Positions 28,570 through 37,427 of a DNA stretch of 64,000 bases are shown in pieces. The position numbers were made by a program, and so were the translations under genes. Source of the stretch: Dyadobacter alkalitolerans DSM 23607. GTDB taxonomy: Bacteria > Bacteroidota > Bacteroidia > Cytophagales > Spirosomataceae. Within the stretch, counting starts at the first letter, position 1. Every line of letters begins with the position of its first letter. The stretch is from contig NZ_AUAS01000007.1 in NCBI RefSeq assembly GCF_000428845.1, forward strand, positions 310,001 to 374,000, in the 5' to 3' direction. The notes under the pieces were generated by a model. The model was given only the letters and a program-made list of their open reading frames with translations, was not told where the DNA came from and did no database searches.

Positions 28570-30519
28570 TTATTTTTTGCCTTTTGAAATGAGCTCGCCC
28601 ATTTCCATACGGACTTTATGCCATTGTTCCGGATCATAGCTCCAGACGTCCAGGTTACCAATGGATTTTTCGCCAAAAGGCTCCTTAATAAGCTGATCAA
28701 CAAGCGCATCTGCACGTTTGGTGTTGCCGTCGATCTTTGCCAGCAATCGCAGATATTCATATTCCTGCACGCCGTCACGCATGGTTTTCAGGCGGATCGA
28801 CGGACAAGGCTCGGACACATTCGGAACCATGCCGGGTTTGTAAATGACCGAGCCGTTTCCGTTGAATGTCCGGTATGTGAATTCCGCATCGGCCTCAGAC
28901 GCTTCTTTGTAAAAGTCTTTCCAGGATTCGGGATCGTACCAGCCACGTTCCCAGCCAGCACCCACGCCCCAGCTGATCCAGGAGAAAGTTTTGTATTTCC
29001 AGCACGACCAGCTGATCGCGCGGTCGTTGATCAAAGGTAAATCAATAAATGTGGAACTGCCCACCCAGCTGTTCAGCTTAGCTTCATAAAGCATCGGCCC
29101 GTAAAGCCAGTCTTTAATGCCCATTTGCTGGTAATGTTTTACGGTGTCAATGTTGTAGTTGATCGTATGCGACGCCCAATCGGTGATGGATTTGCCAATG
29201 ACGTCCATGGCATCTTTGGTATAACCGCCATCGACCCGGAACTTGGCCTCGGGATATTCTTTTTTGAATAAATTTCCATAAAACACCATCCGTGACCATG
29301 CTTCGGGAAAATAGGATTCATCCAAACCATTGAGATAAACTGTCAGCAGTGTTTTTTTAGGATTCACCATTGGCAGTAAATGCTGGCGAACCTGCCGAAT
29401 GCTGCTTGTATAAATGGCCTGATTCGCTGCATTGCGCTCGACCTCGGGTTTGCCGATGTCCGGCCAGCCGGCAGTGCCGTGTTTGCCATAGACATCGAAC
29501 GGGAGCGCAAAAGTTTCGAGCGGCTCGCCATAACCCGGGCCGTCGCTGTAACCCTGGGCTTTAGTGAAAGCTTCCCCGGTCAGGTATTTTTTCAATCGCT
29601 GGTCAAATTTGGCCCATTTGATTTCGACCTTGGCATTTTTTATCTGGATCTCCGGATCATAAGTCGGGTCCATCAGGGAAATGCGGTTTCTTTTAAAGAG
29701 CTGATATACGGCCAGTTCTTGTTTCTCGTCCATCCGGCTGAGGAAACCTTCGTGTTGCAGGCTGGCTTTGAAAAGGTTTTCATTTGGCAATTCGAAGTCC
29801 CAGACGGTCAGGTTGACGGGGATCTGTTTCTTAATTGTGCCAATTGTAACGGTGATTACGCTTTGGTATGTTCCCGGTTTTGCCTTTTGAATGTCCAGGG
29901 GAATGAACTGATCCACCCAAATAATCTGAGAACGCTGGTTAACAATTCGGTTATTGAAATCCGGCAATGTGAACGGGTACACCCAGCGGCCGTGCACTTC
30001 GGCCGAGTCGGTTTGAATAAATTTAAATGGGATCAGCGCATCAGGATACCAGCCTTTTCCCAGAGTAGACCTGGGATAACCCGTGCTGGTGCTCTCCACA
30101 TTAACCGACCATTCCAGAAAAAGCTCCGATTTCACAGCCAATTCCGTGCTCCCGTTCTTGAAGGGCGCCATGTCAATTTTGATCCCGGTTAGGTCTGAAT
30201 CTGATTCATTTGTCAGGACAAGCTGAAAAGAAACATATTCCCCCCGCGCTCCTTGTAATGCGACTTTTTTACCATCATATATCCAGTTTTTATCAAGCAG
30301 ATTGCTTTTTCCAGCCTGGTTAGAGGGAACGCCTTTGAACCGGTGTTCTATAATTTCATTGGTGACCGGGTCCAGCCGGACGGATGAAGGCAGTGCGCGC
30401 AGCAGCCATGGGTCTGCGGCGTAAGTTTTATTTCCAATGCTGAATGCAGTGAATGCTAACAAACAGAGGAATAGTCTTGCAAATTGTATCATAATCATGT
30501 TTAGGAATAGCTGGTGCAT
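28570..30519 (-). CDS. GH123-like (DUF4091) beta-N-acetylgalactosaminidase candidate
   Basis: 649 residues. A signal peptide near residues 10-33 (LFLCLLAFTAFSIGNKTYA) suggests the real start could be Met8 or Met10. The N-terminal half is a beta-sandwich (GEYVSFQLVLTNESDSDL); the catalytic barrel runs from about 245 to 600, with the Asp400-Glu401 pair in LNGLDESYFPEAW at the place of the GH123 substrate-assisted DE dyad; the C-terminal part (WGVGAGWERGWYD, MRDGVQEYEYLRLL) is typical of the DUF4091/GH123 family. GH123 releases beta-linked GalNAc, which fits the agaS operon nearby. It directly abuts the stop of the upstream propeller gene, implying translational coupling. Confidence 0.8.
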   Translation of the reverse strand: MHQLFLNMIMIQFARLFLCLLAFTAFSIGNKTYAADPWLLRALPSSVRLDPVTNEIIEHRFKGVPSNQAGKSNLLDKNWIYDGKKVALQGARGEYVSFQLVLTNESDSDLTGIKIDMAPFKNGSTELAVKSELFLEWSVNVESTSTGYPRSTLGKGWYPDALIPFKFIQTDSAEVHGRWVYPFTLPDFNNRIVNQRSQIIWVDQFIPLDIQKAKPGTYQSVITVTIGTIKKQIPVNLTVWDFELPNENLFKASLQHEGFLSRMDEKQELAVYQLFKRNRISLMDPTYDPEIQIKNAKVEIKWAKFDQRLKKYLTGEAFTKAQGYSDGPGYGEPLETFALPFDVYGKHGTAGWPDIGKPEVERNAANQAIYTSSIRQVRQHLLPMVNPKKTLLTVYLNGLDESYFPEAWSRMVFYGNLFKKEYPEAKFRVDGGYTKDAMDVIGKSITDWASHTINYNIDTVKHYQQMGIKDWLYGPMLYEAKLNSWVGSSTFIDLPLINDRAISWSCWKYKTFSWISWGVGAGWERGWYDPESWKDFYKEASEADAEFTYRTFNGNGSVIYKPGMVPNVSEPCPSIRLKTMRDGVQEYEYLRLLAKIDGNTKRADALVDQLIKEPFGEKSIGNLDVWSYDPEQWHKVRMEMGELISKGKK

Positions 30520-31722
30520 TTATTTTTCAACCGGAAATATCATCAGCTGGCTTAGCGCTTCATTTTCCCCGATTACCATGTATTTTCCGTCGGCCGAGGC
30601 TGCCAGCGTACTCAGCTGAAAGCCCCGCCATAAGATTCCCTGCTCTATGCCAGGTGCCACCATCGTAAATTCGGGATTTCCGAGATCATAAAATCCGGCA
30701 CCATTCTCATCATAAGAAAACAAATGTGAATAACCCGGCGCACCGCCAGCAAGACCATAAAGCTTTCCATCTCCTCCGAATGCCAGGGCTTGTAACCGGG
30801 GCATCATAGTAGGCTTACCCAGGTTCCTGACCTTTTTTGTAGCGGGATCCAGCACAAACAGCTGTCCATCACCTGCATTGCCGCCATAAAGTTTCCCATC
30901 CGGTGCTTTGGCCCAGGCTTCAACCTGGCCCAGAACTTCGCGTCCCCAAACTGCGGGTAGTGGGTTTTCCAGAAACTCAAATGTCTTTTTAGCCGGATCA
31001 AATACAAAAATACGGTTGCCTGCCATACTTCCGTAAATTAACCCGGCATTGTCCTCAATGAGGGATTTGCACAAGTAAACTTCCGGCCCCACGGCGTATT
31101 CGTGCAGATTGTTCAGCTCTTTTTCCTTGGGAGCAACCTCGTCGAAGATTTGTACTTTTTTTGTTGAAATGTTAAAGGTAAAAAAGCGACCGCTTGGATA
31201 GCTAATGCCATACAAATCAGCACCTTGCTTGTTGCCAAGCAATGTAAAAATGCTTTCTCCGGCAACTGGTATACCCAGGTCTTTCACTTCAATGCTTCCG
31301 CCGGCGCCGACGTTAACCTGTATCAAATGCCCTGGCTGCTGATTGTTGTTCACCTGCGCCATCGTTCCTGCGAAAAGCTGGTTGCCGGTGCCTTTACAAA
31401 AGCCGGTGGAAATGCCTTTTTGGTCCGGCACAACTTCTTGTAAATCTTTTGTGGTCAACAGGTTTTTGCCGGAAATGGAGGCTGTGAAAAGATAGGGGGA
31501 TAAGCCTTCTTTGGCCGTAGTGCCACCCAGTACCAAATCTCCCTGCACAGTTAGGGACGTAATTGCATTGCGGTACATTGGCAGGCGTTTTTCAGCGCTG
31601 TTAGGAAGCGAAACTTCGATTGCAAACGCTTCTTTTGGCGTAAAAAACGTGTATTGCGCAAGCAGCGGGCCCGACCAGGTTATCAATAAAGCCGATATCA
31701 GTATTTTAGTAACATTTCTCAT
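30520..31722 (-). CDS. Secreted beta-propeller protein (first of a tandem pair)
   Basis: 400 residues with signal peptide ILISALLITWSGPLLAQ. Repeated blades contain APDGKLYGGNAGDGQLFVLD, GGDGKLYGLAGGAPGYSHLF and DLYGISYPSGRFFTFNIS, i.e. 'DGxLYG...FxxD' repeats as in Kelch/NHL-like propellers; six or seven blades are expected. No catalytic motif recognised. It overlaps the upstream propeller gene by 4 nt (ATGA) and its stop touches the start of the GH123-like gene, so the three are translated as a coupled unit. Probably a glycan-binding or accessory enzyme of the locus. Confidence 0.8.
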   Translation of the reverse strand: MRNVTKILISALLITWSGPLLAQYTFFTPKEAFAIEVSLPNSAEKRLPMYRNAITSLTVQGDLVLGGTTAKEGLSPYLFTASISGKNLLTTKDLQEVVPDQKGISTGFCKGTGNQLFAGTMAQVNNNQQPGHLIQVNVGAGGSIEVKDLGIPVAGESIFTLLGNKQGADLYGISYPSGRFFTFNISTKKVQIFDEVAPKEKELNNLHEYAVGPEVYLCKSLIEDNAGLIYGSMAGNRIFVFDPAKKTFEFLENPLPAVWGREVLGQVEAWAKAPDGKLYGGNAGDGQLFVLDPATKKVRNLGKPTMMPRLQALAFGGDGKLYGLAGGAPGYSHLFSYDENGAGFYDLGNPEFTMVAPGIEQGILWRGFQLSTLAASADGKYMVIGENEALSQLMIFPVEK

Positions 31723-32954
31723 TTCCGGATTGCTTTTTCTGGATTGAATTGAATCATAAACGGAGTAGTGTTATCGCCAGCGCTGGAAGGGTTACGCCGG
31801 GCTGCAAAGTACAGGTTACCGTCTTTGTCTCTGACATCCAGGCCCGTAGCCTCCGTCACTACGGTTGTGGGATATTCCTGGAGAATTGTCTTTTTGCCCG
31901 TGGCCGGATCAAATTCCACTAAAAGGGTTCTGTCTTTTACAACATAGTTATCGTGGCCGCCGATGATGTAATACAGCTTGCCGTTTCTGCCAATGTTCAG
32001 GTTGGGTACATAGGGTCCCCATGCATCCCCATCGCCGGTTTCAATCACGCCACCCAAGTCTTTCACTTTTCCGATACCGTCTTTTTCTGGATAAAATGAG
32101 ATGAGTTTTGCACCATAAGTGATGAGGTAAATAATGCCTTTGGCTTCATCTTTGGCATAGGCTGTGACGCCTGTAATGATTTTTGAGCCGGGCGTTCCCG
32201 GAAATGCGGGCAGGCTTTCTCGTGCAAAGACGAGTGAATCGCTATCCTTTTCGTACTTCACCAATCGTTGCCGCCAATCCACATAATAGCAGTTTCCCCA
32301 CCAGTCCGTGAATAGTACGCGGGGGACGTGCGAGCTGGCGAGGCGGCCAAGGTCGCGCAGGTGGTTTTTAGCGGGGTTATATACCAAGAAATGCGCCTGG
32401 GGATACGAAATTGCATATAACATTCCGGTTTTCGGATCCATGTCCACATCCTTGATGCTTTCATACTGCATGCCAATTCCCAGGTTTTTTAGGCCGTTTT
32501 TGGCATCCCATTTCATAAAAAAACCGCCGGCATACCCTTGTGGGTGTTCCATCAAATATTCTTCGCGGGACTCGCCGCCATCTGTTGAGAAATAAATGGA
32601 GCCGTCCGGTGCTGCAACAATTTTGGAATGTATTTTCCCCTGCCACTGATAATCGCGGAGATTCGCCATATCCCGGATAAATCCGTTCAGTTTCATCGCG
32701 TTGTTCGCAGGATCGTAGGTGTACAGGCCAATGTTATTGCGGTGATTGGTTACGCCGATATGCACCGTATTGGAAGCCGCATTGTATCCGATCGAACCCC
32801 AGGTGGAGTGTGCATCCGGGAAGTCGGGATACTCGATAAAGGCAATGTTCTTCTCGCTAATGGCAGATTTCTGGGCTGGTGCAGGCTCCACAAGCAGTAA
32901 GCCCGCCATCCAGCATGCCGCGAAGCATAATGGTTTAGGAAAGTTGAAATTCAT
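31719..32954 (-). CDS. Secreted beta-propeller protein (second of a tandem pair)
   Basis: 411 residues, signal peptide CFAACWMAGLLLVEPAPAQ. Blade motifs AAPDGSIYFSTDGG, DPKTGMLYAISYPQAHFLVY and NIGRNGKLYYIIGGHDNYVV resemble those of the following gene product, so the two are probably diverged paralogues. Related propellers in Bacteroidota accompany polysaccharide lyases and GH genes, but no active site can be named here. First gene of the propeller-propeller-GH123 set; a pyrimidine-rich TTTC-repeat site lies upstream at 33064-33098. Confidence 0.8.
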   Translation of the reverse strand: MNFNFPKPLCFAACWMAGLLLVEPAPAQKSAISEKNIAFIEYPDFPDAHSTWGSIGYNAASNTVHIGVTNHRNNIGLYTYDPANNAMKLNGFIRDMANLRDYQWQGKIHSKIVAAPDGSIYFSTDGGESREEYLMEHPQGYAGGFFMKWDAKNGLKNLGIGMQYESIKDVDMDPKTGMLYAISYPQAHFLVYNPAKNHLRDLGRLASSHVPRVLFTDWWGNCYYVDWRQRLVKYEKDSDSLVFARESLPAFPGTPGSKIITGVTAYAKDEAKGIIYLITYGAKLISFYPEKDGIGKVKDLGGVIETGDGDAWGPYVPNLNIGRNGKLYYIIGGHDNYVVKDRTLLVEFDPATGKKTILQEYPTTVVTEATGLDVRDKDGNLYFAARRNPSSAGDNTTPFMIQFNPEKAIRK

Positions 32955-33059
32955 GAATGCTGTTCTGAATTAACAGTTAAAGGTTTAGGAAAAGATTCTT
33001 CGATCTCTAATATTGCTAACTTATATAATTTTGTGCAAAAAACTATATATGAAATAAAA

Positions 33060-33098
33060 AAATCTTCATTTCATTTCTATTTTCTTTCAAATATTGAG
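33060..33098. promoter_or_regulatory. TTTC-repeat site upstream of the propeller/GH123 genes, DeoR operator candidate
   Basis: The segment CATTTCATTTCTATTTTC (about 33067-33084) followed by TTTCAAATATT is a phased TTTC repeat of the kind bound by DeoR-type repressors such as AgaR. A comparable ACTTTCGTTTTATGATG lies in the agaS divergent promoter. Similarity is by eye only. Confidence 0.3.
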
Positions 33099-33115
33099 TT
33101 TTCTAATCTTTCAAC

Positions 33116-34003
33116 TTATGCGTTGCTGGCTTCTTCAAACCCCATGAGCAGGGCTGCTACAATGGTCAGAATAATTCCTGCGATAATAATGGGATGTGGA
33201 ATGGTTTGGTATAAGGCCAGTGATAATGTAACGGTAAGCACTGGCGCAAGGGCGGTGGTGATGGGTGCAATGATGATCGCTTTGCCGTAACGAAAGGCAT
33301 AAACCAGGCAAAGCGCACCAAATGCGTTCAGTGACTGTAAGATAGCAGATAAGTAAGGGCCCTTAAACCCCCATTCGATAGGCTGGGTAAAATCCGTCAT
33401 GTATAAGGCAAGCGGGATCAGCGCAATAGACGAGAGCATCATATAAAAATAGAGACTTTCGGCCGACATGATCTCGTTGGCAAACCGCATGATACAGCCT
33501 TGGGCCCCCCAGGCAAGAAGCGGTATAGCCGTGAGCGCCAGCCACATATAGCCGCTGGTCCGGGCCGAGCCGGCAGGCTGGTAGGAAAGCATAAAAATGG
33601 AAATCAGCGCCAGTGCAATTCCGATCCACCCTTTTTTGCCCGTTTTTTCATGAAGTAATACAACGGCCAGCAGGATCGTAACCACCGGCGTGAGTGACAG
33701 GATCGGGAAGACGAGATAGGCTGGCGCAATGCGCAGGATGAAGAAAAGCGCCAGTTGCCCGCCAGCTCCCAACAGGCCTACCGCGCTACCCCATAGCACC
33801 GATCTTTTATCAAAATCCAGTTTCCAGTTCTTTAATTTTAAGGCCGCCAATGCAGCCGGGATCATCGTCAGCGCCCAGACGGCGTAGCCCAATGTTGCAG
33901 GAAAGCCATTTTTCTCTGGAATTTCTATGACAGCGCCCCACACCCCGATGAACAGGACATGAATAATTACGTAAATCGGCCAGTGGTTTTTGGTGCTGCT
34001 CAT
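33116..34003 (-). CDS. EamA/DMT-superfamily transporter
   Basis: 295 residues with about ten hydrophobic segments forming two EamA repeats (first about 10-145, second about 155-288, e.g. IAPAYLVFPILSLTPVVTIL and KAIIIAPITTALAPVLTVTL). Drug/metabolite transporters of this family move small metabolites, including some amino sugars. It lies between the S9 peptidase (65 nt upstream) and the propeller genes, so import of the monosaccharide or a peptide-derived metabolite released by the locus is the natural guess, yet no dedicated GalNAc permease of another family is present in the window. Confidence 0.88.
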   Translation of the reverse strand: MSSTKNHWPIYVIIHVLFIGVWGAVIEIPEKNGFPATLGYAVWALTMIPAALAALKLKNWKLDFDKRSVLWGSAVGLLGAGGQLALFFILRIAPAYLVFPILSLTPVVTILLAVVLLHEKTGKKGWIGIALALISIFMLSYQPAGSARTSGYMWLALTAIPLLAWGAQGCIMRFANEIMSAESLYFYMMLSSIALIPLALYMTDFTQPIEWGFKGPYLSAILQSLNAFGALCLVYAFRYGKAIIIAPITTALAPVLTVTLSLALYQTIPHPIIIAGIILTIVAALLMGFEEASNA

Positions 34004-34068
34004 TAATCTTTGATTTTGCTGCTTTTGTACAATTGGTGTTTCTTGATTTTCATGTAAGCGATTGATAG

Positions 34069-36042
34069 CTAAGGAGCTGCGGATTTAACATAAGTGTCAA
34101 ACCAATTGATCATTCGCCTGTTCAGATCGGCTTTGCTGTATGGTTTCAGTTCGGGCCGCCAGCCGTGACCTTCGCCTTTGTATTGCACGAGCTGCGTCTT
34201 TACACCTTTCTTTTTCAGGGCGATATACATTTCTTCGGCCTGGGAAAAAGGAACTTCGTTATCGGTTTCGCCGTGAAGAATCAATGTTGGCGTGGTTACC
34301 TGGGCCGCATTCCGCAGTGGCGACCATTGCCAAAGCAAGTCGAATTGCTCATAAGCGCGGCCTCCGAATTCAGATTCCATTAAGGAGTGATACAAGGAAG
34401 TTCCCGCAAAACTGACAAGGTTACTGAGCCCGCCATCCGTAACCGCTGCTTTGAAACGCGAAGTCTGCGTGACGATCCAGTTTGTCATATAACCTCCGTA
34501 ACTCTGGCCGGTCACGCCCAGTTGTGCGGCGTTAAGCCAGGAGTTTTTCTCCAAAACAAAATCCACACCGGCCATTAGATCCTGATAATCACCGCCGCCC
34601 CAGTTATTAATGGTGCCGTTCGAAAATGCTTGTCCGTAGCCGTGGCTGCCTCTTGGGTTTATATACACAACCGCATAGCCCGCCTGTGAAAGCAAATGCA
34701 TACGTTCGTCAAAATCATGGCCAAACATGTTGTGCGGGCCGCCATGAATCAAAAGGATCAGCGGATAATGTTGTGTATGCTCAAAATCCACCGGCGGCAT
34801 AAGCCATCCCTGGATTGCCGTTCCATCAAAGCTCTCAAACCAGAATGCTTCGGCTTGTTGCAGCGTTTTTGTTTCGAGCCAATCTGTATTTTCGTGCGTG
34901 ATCTGGTCCGAAACTGCGCCGTGGTTTTTGGCTGAAAAAAGCTCAGCCGGATGATTTGTAGCTGACTTTACAAATACAAAGTCTTCTCCGTTTTTATCCA
35001 AACAAAATTCAGAAATGCAGCTTGCGCCGCCCAGAACTAATCCAACTTCTTCTTTATCAATGCTTACGCGGTAAATGGATGTGTCCCCACGATCACCCGC
35101 AGTGAAATAGATGTAATGTCCGGACGGATGCCAGCGAATGTGCTCAATCCGCCGGTCAAACGATTTGGTCAGATAGCGAAAGTTTTCACCGTTGGCAGAA
35201 ATCAATGCGATATGCGTATCCTCAGCAGTGCTGTCGTTGGTCCCGAAGGCCCCTGAAACGGCCAAAAAGGCAATGTTGCTTCCATCCGGCGACCAGGCTG
35301 GTTGATAAGCCAGGCCCGTATGCTGCGTGAGGCGGGTGATTACTTTTGTAAAAATATCAACCCTCCAGACATCGCTCTCCTGCATATCATCAGGCCGCGC
35401 GCTTCTGTTGCTGATGAACGCAATGTGCTGACTGTCTGGTGACCAGCTAATGGAATGTTCATTAACCTGGCCCTGCGTGATCATTTCCGGTGATCCTCCC
35501 GCAGCAGCGATTATATGTATATGCGTATAGGAAGAGTCGGCATAAGTGGCCCTGCCTAGTCCGCCTTTGGATTTATAAAGCAGGCCGTCTATGACCCGGA
35601 TATCTTCATTTTCTGGTTCTGCTGTTGCAATGTCTGCGCTGAGGTAGGCGATAAATTGTCCATCCGGCGACCAGATACAGTTCTTTTCTGCCAGATGATT
35701 GATGAAGTAGGAAGAATCATGCCGACGGACCAAAAATCGGCTTGCTGCTGTCTGAACGGTGTAAATGTAAAGGTCGCCTTCGGCGGTTTCGTATAAAAGC
35801 TCCTTCCCGTCGGGCGACCAGGCATGCACATTGCCTCGGCCCAAAATGGTTTTCGCAGTTCTGTCTGCCGACAAAAGAATCGTCAAATCATAACGATCAT
35901 TTTCAGCTAAATCCGCTACGGAAATGTGATATACAAGCTCCCCGCCAACAGGAGATAGCAGCGGCGTGCCTACTTTTCTGATTTTGGATAAATCGGCTAT
36001 CAAAAGTCCCCGGGATGAGGGCTTCGTTTCCATTGATGTCAT
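34069..36042 (-). CDS. S9-family prolyl-oligopeptidase-like serine peptidase
   Basis: 657 residues from the ATG at 36042 (MTSMETK); the frame is open to 36129 but those 29 residues do not resemble the family or a signal peptide, suggesting a cytoplasmic enzyme. An N-terminal WD40-like propeller (WSPDGQFIAYLSAD, WSPDSQHIAFISN, WSPDGSNIAFLAV) precedes the alpha/beta-hydrolase domain with nucleophile Ser514 in GQSYGGYM, Asp in HGETDNEVP and His in EGHGWRPE. It is an acylaminoacyl-peptidase/DPP-like exopeptidase. Divergent from agaS, sharing its promoter region. Confidence 0.93.
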   Translation of the reverse strand: MTSMETKPSSRGLLIADLSKIRKVGTPLLSPVGGELVYHISVADLAENDRYDLTILLSADRTAKTILGRGNVHAWSPDGKELLYETAEGDLYIYTVQTAASRFLVRRHDSSYFINHLAEKNCIWSPDGQFIAYLSADIATAEPENEDIRVIDGLLYKSKGGLGRATYADSSYTHIHIIAAAGGSPEMITQGQVNEHSISWSPDSQHIAFISNRSARPDDMQESDVWRVDIFTKVITRLTQHTGLAYQPAWSPDGSNIAFLAVSGAFGTNDSTAEDTHIALISANGENFRYLTKSFDRRIEHIRWHPSGHYIYFTAGDRGDTSIYRVSIDKEEVGLVLGGASCISEFCLDKNGEDFVFVKSATNHPAELFSAKNHGAVSDQITHENTDWLETKTLQQAEAFWFESFDGTAIQGWLMPPVDFEHTQHYPLILLIHGGPHNMFGHDFDERMHLLSQAGYAVVYINPRGSHGYGQAFSNGTINNWGGGDYQDLMAGVDFVLEKNSWLNAAQLGVTGQSYGGYMTNWIVTQTSRFKAAVTDGGLSNLVSFAGTSLYHSLMESEFGGRAYEQFDLLWQWSPLRNAAQVTTPTLILHGETDNEVPFSQAEEMYIALKKKGVKTQLVQYKGEGHGWRPELKPYSKADLNRRMINWFDTYVKSAAP

Positions 36043-36139
36043 ATAAGTGGGTCTGGGAGCGAATGTCTTGTAACGTACATCATTTAGAAGCAGGTTACTT
36101 GCTAAAAATACGCTAATATTTTTCTGCAATATATAAGTA

Positions 36140-36266
36140 AGAATAAATAAAGTAAAAGAAAGGTTTAAAAATTCTTTTTACTTTCGTTTTATGATGTTTA
36201 CTTTGAGAGGCCATCGAAATGTATTTCAAAATGAAACAAATATGATCCATAATTACCGCCCTAATA
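36140..36266. promoter_or_regulatory. Divergent promoter region of agaS operon and S9 peptidase with DeoR-like sites
   Basis: AT-rich control region. Visible are TTTTTACTTTCGTTTTATG (about 36175-36193) and ATCGAAATGTAT...GAAACAAATATGAT (36212-36245). The second resembles the region before susC (21850-21876), where the complementary strand contains a -7 box. Together they are candidate sites for the DeoR/AgaR-type regulator. Confidence 0.35.
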
Positions 36267-37415
36267 ATGCAGAAAAATGAAATCAGTGTGCTCAAAAGCG
36301 GTGGGGAAGCACACACCCAGCGAGAAATCTTGTCACAACCCGAGCTTTGGCAGGAAGTATATCAACTAATTAATGAACAAAGTCAGGAAATAGCCGGCTT
36401 CCTACGTCCCATTTTACAAAAAGAGACCCTGAGCATAGTGCTGACCGGCGCAGGCACTTCGGGATTTATCGGTGAGGCGGCACAAGGAACTTTGCAAAAA
36501 ACGTGGGACAGACCCGTTCGGGCGGTGCATACGACGGAAATTGTTACCCAGCCGGACGCTGTTTTTATCCGCTCGGTTCCTACACTTTTGATATCATTTG
36601 CTAGATCAGGTAATAGTCCGGAAAGTGTCGAGGCAGTGAGGCTGGCCGATGCTTGCTGTGATGAAATTTATCATTTGATCATTACCTGCAATAGTGAGGG
36701 CGCGCTGGCGAAAATGAATTCGGTTGCCGCAGGTCACATATACTGCATTGTTTTACCCGAAGCGACCAATGACAAGAGCCTGGCGATGACCAGCAGTTTT
36801 ACTTGTATGTTGCTCAGTGCCATGCTGGTTGCGCGCGTAGATGCATTGGAAGGTGAATTCGAAAAAATCAAACACATCACGGATCAGGGGCATGCAATCC
36901 TGGATGAAAAGTATTTGCTTGAATCACTGGCCCTGAAAGGTTTTGAACGGGTAGTGTTTCTAGGCTCGGGAGCGTATCTGGGCATTGCCAAAGAATGTCA
37001 TTTGAAATTGCTCGAACTAACCGATGGAAAGCTGTTGTGCATGTCGGATTCGTTTTTAGGTTTCAGGCACGGGCCAAGGGCTTTTGTGAATGAGCATACG
37101 CTGATCGTCTATCTGTTTTCAAGAAATCCGCACGTGATGCGTTACGAGCGTGATCTTGCCCATGACATTTCGCGTGACGCCAGGGAAATTCAATGTCTGC
37201 AAATAGGGCGTTTTTCCGGATTGTCATTGCCGAACAGCAGCAAAATAGAATTGGACATTGATCCTGAAAATCAATATCAGATGATCCCGGTTACGCTTGT
37301 AGGGCAGTTGCTGGGTTATTTCAGCGCAGTGCATTTTGGGATTGATCCGGATAGTCCGTCGACGTCGGGATCGATCAGCAGGGTGGTGCAGGGAGTAAAT
37401 ATTTACAAGGAATAA
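36267..37415 (+). CDS. agaS: AgaS-type sugar isomerase/deaminase (SIS domain)
   Basis: 382 residues, the length of AgaS. Two SIS domains: first about 45-200 with VLTGAGTSGFIGEAAQG and SFARSGNSPESVEAV, second about 210-350 with VVFLGSGAYLGIAKE and SFLGFRHGPRAFV. AgaS converts galactosamine 6-phosphate to tagatose 6-phosphate with loss of ammonia; related SIS proteins act on other sugar phosphates. First gene of a three-gene operon with a PfkB kinase and a class II aldolase, exactly the AgaS-kinase-aldolase set of GalNAc catabolism. The GalNAc-6-phosphate deacetylase expected before this step is not in the window. Confidence 0.9.
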   Translation: MQKNEISVLKSGGEAHTQREILSQPELWQEVYQLINEQSQEIAGFLRPILQKETLSIVLTGAGTSGFIGEAAQGTLQKTWDRPVRAVHTTEIVTQPDAVFIRSVPTLLISFARSGNSPESVEAVRLADACCDEIYHLIITCNSEGALAKMNSVAAGHIYCIVLPEATNDKSLAMTSSFTCMLLSAMLVARVDALEGEFEKIKHITDQGHAILDEKYLLESLALKGFERVVFLGSGAYLGIAKECHLKLLELTDGKLLCMSDSFLGFRHGPRAFVNEHTLIVYLFSRNPHVMRYERDLAHDISRDAREIQCLQIGRFSGLSLPNSSKIELDIDPENQYQMIPVTLVGQLLGYFSAVHFGIDPDSPSTSGSISRVVQGVNIYKE

Positions 37416-37427
37416 TAATGAGCATTA

